Below are positions 57,416-64,000 of a stretch of 64,000 nucleotides of DNA, piece by piece (positions within the stretch are counted from its first letter, which is position 1; each line of letters opens with the position of its first letter). Under the pieces are notes generated by a model. That model was given only the letters and a program-made list of their open reading frames with translations, ran no database searches and was not told the DNA's origin. The translations under genes were made by a program, and so were the position numbers. Source of the DNA: Platycnemis pennipes (lineage: Eukaryota; Arthropoda; Insecta; Odonata; Platycnemididae); NCBI GenBank assembly GCA_933228895.1, contig OW121855.1, forward strand, positions 33,494,698 through 33,558,697, written 5' to 3'.

Positions 57416-58538
57416 CAGTGGTACCACGGTAGTACGAGTATGGCCTATTGCGAGACCCCCGCCATTATGAGAGATTGCAGGGGCACTGTCAATTGACTCT
57501 ATGATTGCCATTTAAAAAAATACGTTTTTACGAGACCCTTTTGGGGTTGGCCCCGCCATTGCGAGTTTCCGTCACTGGCAAACAAACACCAAAAGTGGTC
57601 AAAATTTGCCATAGCTTGCGATCTGTTGGCAATGCAATTAATATGAAGTGTTATGTATCAACTGCACATTATAAATCACCATCCGATTAATTTATTGTTA
57701 ATATTGGTGGAAATACTGCAGCATTAGCAGTTACAAATATGTATATGATCTTTTGTTTCTCGGGCGGTCGAGAGCACACTCGCACGCCTGTGAGTTGAGA
57801 ATGGTTGAGAGCATTTCCAAGATAGACACCATGGCCCAAAAACGTAAAACACTTAAGTGTCGGAAGGGAAAAATGGCAAGCTACTCAATTGTCTCTCCTA
57901 AATTTGTTTTCATATTTTCTTTCACTCTATATTTATCAATATTGCACATTTTCGTGAGTTAATTTTATAATTTACGAGATTATTGAAGCTAGCAAATTAT
58001 TATTTGTTACCTACACTTGTAACTGCTTGATTAATATGATGATCGCGGTGTCAAAGGAGTAGCGCTCTTAGTTTATAGACTTTCAATACGTCTACATTCC
58101 TTTTTATGTTTTGCTGTCATTATTGAGCAATTATATGTCATAATACTAAACACATTTGCTGGTATAGGAGGGCACTTCATTAGACCCATTTTTTCAGTCC
58201 TTTATATCATACTACTGTTGTGCATATACACCCGAAAAAATTACTGTAAGTACGCGAGGGCCAAACGAAATCTTTGAAAGAACTTATACAACCACGATAC
58301 AACCGCCATTTCAATAAAATTGTTATACTAGGTAAAGCAGATTGTTTTTCGATATGGACATTACATCATTGGAAAGAAAACGCCCTCCAAGGCAGGATCC
58401 CTTCCACCACTTCCATGGTCTCTTTCTTTTCATCTGCTGAAACAAATGCGATACGTTACTCCAAATAGCTTCCGTGAAATGTCGCGAAGAACGTGAATAT
58501 ACTGATCATAAAAATTACGACCAACCAAGGGAAAGCAT
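57416..58538 (+). mobile_element. Tigger-like element, copy 2, right-truncated
   Basis: The left end CAGTGGTACCACGGTAGTAC is flanked by TA (57414-57415). It is collinear with 46478-47785 of copy 1 but lacks the 165-bp insertion. Similarity stops at about 58538 after GGGAAAGCAT, so the right end is missing. A short frame reading MAQKRKTLKCRKGKM keeps the likely N-terminus of a Tigger transposase better than copy 1. Confidence 0.75.
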
Positions 58539-60045
58539 TCATCATTCACAGGTAATTACTTGTAGTGTCTTCTGTGTATCGTCAGCGGAATAAATGATCT
58601 TGGGAGGTAATATTGTTTCTTTTCCGCTACTAAGACCTTGATGACAAATGGGGCGTGATTCGGCATATTTTCCACATCTTCTCCTTGAGGATTATATGAC
58701 GCCCGGGGAGTTTGTGGAGAGGAAAGATCCCAGTTACGGGTGTATCCTTACCTGTCTTGCTGAGCTTGAAGGTGGAAGTGGGTGTGGGAATAACATCGCG
58801 GAACGTCTGTGACATTCCTTCCTCTTCTTCTGGGCAACCCTTGGGGGCGTGTGCAGGTGGTTACGGGTGGATCTTCGTGGGATATCGGGGGGGAAGGGAG
58901 AGAAGCAAAGGGGATGGTTTAGAGGTGTCAGAGTGTGAGAGGAGGGGTCGAAGACCCTCCTCATAACAAAGGATGCCGCATCCCTGACCCTCCCCTTTCA
59001 ACTCAACACCCGGAGTGGTTCCAATCAGCTACCGCCACACACCCCCCAGGGTTGCCCAGAAGAATAAGAAGGAACCTCACAGATGTTCCATGATGCCATC
59101 CACCCACCCCCTCCCCTCTGCCTAGGACCCGGGCACCCGCCTAGTATGCTAGCATCCGGTGCGAAAGGGCACGGTCGGGTGCCTATGTCACACTGGCAAA
59201 GGCAAACACGAATGAGGATGCCCGGCACGGGTGGGCGAGGGTCTCCTGGATTTGGTGCCTGTTTGCAGGCCTCTTAAAAGAGTCGCCCCCAACTGGGACC
59301 TTCCCTCTCCACAACAGGACCCTTTCCCCCCCACGCACTGTAAACCCAAACTCTCCGGCTGTCATAATCCTTACCCCCACCAACAGAACCCACCCAAATT
59401 TCCTAACGGCATCACCCACACTCACTCACCCCATCCATGCTACAAGATTTTGGTGCAGACATCCCCTTAATGGAGAGCTGAGCTAGGATTGCTCGCCTTA
59501 AAGGATGAGGTAGGGTTCACGGAGAATTTGAACTGCCTTAATTCCAGGCGCATGGCAGCGAGCATGGTATGTGCCGTCACATGTAAGCTTTAATTAAAAG
59601 AGAACTGTGGACATTATGAGAATACTGGTAAGAGGTAAAACAAAAAATGGCCAGGATAAATAATGGCATTAGCAATGATTTCCAATTTACTAAAGGTATA
59701 AATGATACACGGAGTTACATGTGGAAAATGATGGGGAGATACTGGCATGTGTGGGACGTGAATGCACTACTAATCGTGCATTTAATTTTTGATGCACCAC
59801 AATCGGCAACAAGGAAAGCTACGCAGTCAAAAATAGTTTTGCTGATGCAGTTTTTTGCCGAGTTTCATAAAAATGAATTCCATTTTTTCCTGGGGACCGG
59901 TCTTGGAGTTCATAATTTAAAAAATCGTATTTTCGAAACTTCATTTTTTCGAATTTTGCCATGTTATTACTATAGGATTTTCGTACTGCTTCGTACAATC
60001 GGAACTTCGTATTATCATGCTTCGTATTATCGAGAGTTTACTGTA
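58539..60045. other. GC-richer spacer with inverted repeat and a lone Tigger-like end
   Basis: 58770-58862 and 59030-59110 are inverted copies of each other (shared TTCTTCTGGGCAACCC and ATCTGTGA-like blocks, 170 bp apart). At 60020-60043 the sequence ends TATTATCGAGAGTTTACTG before TA, a CAGTAAACTCTCGATAATA inverted end of Tigger type whose left partner was not found. ORF 59647-60093 crosses that end and is not a gene. Confidence 0.5.
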
Positions 60046-60379
60046 GTATGTGGGATGTGGTTTCATCCCCTTCTTCGCACCACCTGCATCTAGGTGAATC
60101 TACAATTCCCAAGAGGTGCAGGTGCCTCATCATCTGGTAGTGCCCAGTAAGGAGTCCCACTACCGATCGTAATTGACCCCTGTTTAGTGACAGAAGTCTT
60201 TTGGCAAGCCCAGGCCTGGGTTCTATATGTAGTTTGGCCTGCCTAAGACTTGGTGTAGTTCGCCAGATCTCTGAATTCCAGGCTAAGCCCCACATTCTAA
60301 TTTCTGCTATCCCTATTGACATAGCAATACGTATGATTGGCTCAGGTCCAATCGGACTCAGAGGGTTAAATGACATCAC
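60046..60379 (-). pseudogene. Jockey/RNase-H-type LINE C-terminal fragment
   Basis: Reads LSPIGPEPIIRIAMSIGIAE, TTPSLRQAK, then LLSLNRGQLRSVVGLLTGHY, HLHLLGI and CRWCEEGDETTSHIL. It matches the region after RNase H in arthropod non-LTR elements (NQLRxxVGLLTGH, CxxCxxxxETxxHxL). The zinc-like CxxC...H pattern is intact but the frame ends at the Tigger-like terminus beside it. Confidence 0.85.
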
Positions 60380-61930
60380 ATTGGAATACTGTGACTTGCT
60401 GGTGACCCTTAAACTATACTTTATGCATAGTAGTGTGAGGGATTTAAATGCAGGCCCTCAGGAGGCCGGAATCAAGGAATAACATTATGTTTGAGAACTG
60501 GTTTTGGACCACACGACTCTGCTGGTGAGCTATTCTGCTGAAAAACATGAGGCCTTATGGATTCTAAATTTTCCATCCATGGCTTCACCACCACCATTTA
60601 GAAGCATTGCTAGCTAGCTAATACTTACTATCATAACTGTGGGGGTTTTTGCAGACTCCTACTTGCAGGCATAATGGGCCATTCGTTGGACTATTCTGAC
60701 GCCTAAATATTTTATGCATCATAAATTTATTTAAATTTTTATAATAATTTATTTAAATAATTTAAATTGCTATTTTTGGATGAAATGAGAGGGAATGCCA
60801 AGCAGATGGGCAAAAATGTGAAGGCACTAGTATCTAATTGTGGGCAAACTATACTGCTTTGCATCAATCCTCTCATCCCACTCAATCTCCCAACAATCAA
60901 TTCAAATCCTGGAAAAACATTCACTATCAGTATTTATTTTCTCCAAGGGCTAAATAAACTATGGGCAACATCTTCTTCTGGTGTTACTCCAATTGATGAC
61001 TCCTATGAGTAGAAATTGGATGGAAAATGTATCACACATTAAACATCTGCTCATTGTAGAAAATGAAAACTTGCAGATGAAATCACTCATCACTACTGGC
61101 AGAATCTCCATCAAGGATTTTTCATTTAGCATCGCGTTAGGGGAAAGTGAGCTGTAACATTTGTATTTAGATCACATGATTCACCGTTGTCTGAACTTTT
61201 ATCTCCTCAATTCACAGATGGACTAAATTACGTGAATGGAGCAAAAACTCAGCTTAATTGGAACTGAGTGCTTCAAGTATATTATACTAACATAACTAGG
61301 AAATACCCTAGTTTGGCAAACCAACATGTAAATATGGCAGCAATACTTGGATTTATTCCAAGAGTAAACTAAAATACCTACCCACTGAAATATCAGGGGG
61401 TCCTCGACTTCGCTGTAATATTGTGGAAATATCTACAGTATTTCACCATGCATGGTAATTTTGATATTCTAACATTTCATAAAGGTTAAGTATGTAACAG
61501 TCTCAAGGCTGTTCTATATAGTGCTTGTCATTGCATACTAAGATGCAGCGAAAATGGGAGGACAGAAAACAAATTACATGGAAAAAAAACTGCCTGTTTT
61601 ATACATTTCCAAACATTCGTCCATATAAGTTTCACTCCTTAGGATAAATAAAAAATGTCTAATATCCTTCATGTTACAGATATATTGCTGTTGTGTAATA
61701 GACTTCAGAAACATTCAATAAATAGACATATGAATAATTCATATTCAATAACATTCATGAGTAGTTATGGTGATACCATTAACAGGATTATACAAAAAAA
61801 TAAGACATGAAATAGGGAGCTAATATTTATTAATAAAGATGAATTGGTACGTTTATTGCTTATGAATAGAAAGTAGATACTGGATGGATGAAATGAAAGA
61901 TAAGACACTACAAAAATGTATTCAAACAGT
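60380..61930. other. No recognised gene
   Basis: AT-rich spacer. ORF 60767-61012 has no motif. Confidence 0.4.
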
Positions 61931-61937
61931 CGCACAC

Positions 61938-62380
61938 CTATTTATGAAGATTATCTTTGCAGGACAATTTTGTATACTCAAGGTATACTTTTCCAATTCT
62001 TACCTTCCTTTCCATCCAATCTGCATTCCACATCGAAATCCTTTCTAATGCTTCAAATTGTCTGCAGGTCTTCATGCCATCCAGAATAGGTACTTGCTCT
62101 CTACCTCCTCTTCCATTATTACTAAAATTTTCCCACATCATCTCTTCCTGTAAGTGTTTCCCCCATTCAAATTCCTTCAATTGATGTTCATACGAATTAA
62201 TTTTGCCTTTTGGTGAATGAAATTTATGGTTCTGCAATTCTCAAATGCATTTGCTTTTTTCTTCTTTGGAACAGAATAAAAAACGATTTCAAAAAGTCTC
62301 CTTGGCATGCCTTTCACATTTCCTGTGAATAAGACCAAAATACACCTTGCCATTTTTACCTTATCTCTCAGCAACCCCAA
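61938..62380 (-). pseudogene. LINE reverse-transcriptase N-terminal fragment
   Basis: Reads RRLFEIVFYSVPKKKKANAF then ENCRTINFIHQKAKLI, equivalent to PIPKKKxAxxCENYRTISLI at the start of RT fingers in the same LINE family as 43030-43375. The frame then shifts; upstream sequence reads INSYEHQLKEFEWGKHLQEE and may be part of the element. Confidence 0.65.
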
Positions 62381-62569
62381 GATATATTAGTTACTCTAAT
62401 ACCTTTTTTCCTTCATTTTACATAGTTTTTTATACATCTAAGCAATACCATGTGAGCCACCACGAGGGTGTGTGGCAGGGAGTTTTCTATTTACTTTAAA
62501 ATATTTCCAAGGCCCATGCTGTCCCTATTGATGTCACGTCACCTCTATGTATTTAAGTCGCTAGATTAA

Positions 62570-64000
62570 CCCTCTTAGTGCGGCGGGCCGATATATCGGC
62601 TTTAGCATCTCGGACGAAAAGTGCAGCGGGCCGATATATCGGCTTCCACGTAGTCCATTAGTAAAATCGCTTTAACTTATTACATTTATATTGTATGGTG
62701 TATATTTTTTGTCGTATTAGAAGTGTGAATATTCTCTGCTTCATGGAACATATTTTTAGTATTTTTTATCGTCAATTTTAAATACCTACATTTCATAAAC
62801 CATAATTCATGCAATAATTTTGGCATCGATTTTTTCTGCGTAGGGAAGCTCAGCCTAATCTAACACGTATTCTTTTTTCGATGAGTGTTGTTTTCACTAT
62901 GAACATTCACTGAAAAGCTAATAACCTGATAGTTCTGCTATCTTATGAAAGTGTTTTGGTGAAATGGTTTTGATTCAAAACTGCTTACTTAGTATTAGGT
63001 GATGTGACACATATGAAAGCATTGCTTTGTAATCATTTTGGAATCTCCTTTCATCCTTCCAAGCTAATCACTTGTGCCCTGTGGAATGGGATTACATTGT
63101 CAGCACTTCTTTGTGTGTCAGGGCTTTATTCTTTTCCTGCCTTGAGATAGTGAATACATCGTCGATAGAATATGAGAACAGCAAGTCTCTTCTCTTACGG
63201 CCAAGGAAGTTCAGTGAGGTTTCTCCCTTGCGAGTGTGTTTGAGTCAAAAGCGATTTCAAGCAAACACGTGCATTTTCATTTTTGTGTTCGTTTTGAGTA
63301 CCTGATATGGCAACTTCTAAAGAAAAAGAAGATGAAGAATTGGTAAATTACCTGTTATCACTAAGTGACGATGATGATTACTCAGAGGAAGATGACAAGA
63401 GCGAGCATTTGAATGATGAAGAGAATTCCGATTCTGACATCTCTGACATTGTGATGCAGTGAAAAATGGCGAAAGTTATTGAGGAAAGTAATGAAGATGA
63501 TACATCCAGTGAAGTGACCGATGCAATTCCACAACCGGAGTTCAACATGATGTATGAAGGCTGTGACACTTGGAATAATAACGCCTTCACTTATGCACAA
63601 ATACCAGGTCCCAAGCGTTGCGCCATTGTCAACAGCTGACCCCAGAGTATACTTCAATTTGTTTTTCACCCACATGCTATGGAATCTGTTTACACAGGAA
63701 ACCAACAGGTATGCTGAGCAATTCCTTGCTGACCATGATACATTGTCACCAAAAGCAAGAGTGAGGCAGTGGCGGAAGGTGACAGTAACTGAAATGAAAG
63801 CATTCATTGCAATTTTACCAGAAATGGGTATAACTAAAAGACCAACTATCTTTTCTTACTGCGCAAACAATTCACGTACCATACCATGGTTCGGCAAAAT
63901 GATGTCTAGGGACCGTTTTCAATTGCTTCTATAGTTTTTCCATCTCACAGAAAATTCCAAACTTTTTCCACCTGGGAATGAAAAGTATGACCCTTGCGCT
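62570..64000 (+). mobile_element. piggyBac element, cut by window edge
   Basis: Starts CCCTCTTAGTGCGGCGGGCC right after TTAA (62566-62569). Two copies of GCGGGCCGATATATCGGC (62583-62600 and 62628-62645), each with a perfect palindrome GCCGATATATCGGC, lie in the terminal 80 bp. The transposase relic begins at 63307. The right end is outside the window. Confidence 0.8.
63307..64000 (+). pseudogene. piggyBac transposase relic, N-terminal half
   Basis: The ATG at 63307 opens an acidic N-terminus (LSLSDDDDYSEEDDKSE), stops at TGA 63460-63462, and resumes to about 63630. After a frame change it reads FFTHMLWNLFTQETNRYAEQ, VRQWRKVTVTEMKAFIAI, MGITKRPTIFSY, WFGKMMSRDRFQLLL, then a stop and FHLTENSK. 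These match the IVxETNxYAxQ, WxxxTxxExxxFIG and MSRxRFxxIxxxLHF blocks of PGBD4-like transposases. The catalytic Asp residues would lie past the edge. At least two stops and one frameshift. Confidence 0.85.

Noticed and set aside
59647..60093. 148-codon ORF
   Set aside because: It crosses the Tigger-like terminus at 60043 and enters the LINE fragment in a wrong frame, so it is a chance joining.

Overview
This window is nuclear DNA from an animal, most likely an arthropod. Genes are split by GT-AG introns, the DNA is AT-rich, and introns and intergenic spacers are full of decayed transposons: piggyBac, pogo/Tigger, mariner, hAT, Helitron, Penelope-like elements, LINE fragments and tRNA-derived SINEs. 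The mix (many Penelope-like GIY-YIG elements, TTAA-flanked piggyBac relics, a mariner with the SPDLTPCDFF motif) resembles insect genomes. I cannot name the species. There are no bacterial-type operons, CRISPR arrays or phage modules.

Two host genes can be assembled exon by exon, and neither is visible as one long ORF. (1) DYNC2H1, the heavy chain of cytoplasmic dynein-2 (retrograde intraflagellar transport), lies on the minus strand. Fourteen coding exons between 36594 and 7703 encode the first 699 residues (tail), all joined in phase; the rest lies beyond the left edge. Two of its introns use GC instead of GT at the donor. (2) Thymidylate synthase (TYMS) lies on the plus strand from 38063 to 54568. 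It is complete in five coding exons (320 residues) and has the catalytic cysteine and dUMP-binding motifs. The two genes are head-to-head, with start codons 1468 bp apart, so they may share a promoter region.

Layout. 1-7700: no host exon recognised; a YqaJ-type exonuclease relic, a 1.0 kb pogo/Tigger-like non-autonomous element, a broken Tigger transposase and a tRNA-SINE. 7703-36594: DYNC2H1, with large introns holding a diverged repeat pair, Penelope-like elements (one carrying two GIY-YIG regions and split by a SINE), a Helitron ending 30 bp from an exon, a 1.6 kb LTR-like unit, a foldback element split by a hAT-like MITE, and a LINE relic. 36595-38062: shared upstream region. 38063-54568: TYMS, with intron 1 holding piggyBac and LINE relics, intron 2 a Tigger-like element, and intron 3 a piggyBac element split by a mariner. 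54569-64000: 3' flank with twin perfect palindromes, LINE fragments, a second Tigger-like copy, and the start of another piggyBac element cut by the right edge.

I found no new gene system with confidence. The best leads are the divergent DYNC2H1/TYMS pair, the two GC-AG introns, the Helitron next to a splice acceptor, hammerhead-ribozyme-like cores at Penelope-like ends, and several element-in-element insertions dated by intact target-site duplications.
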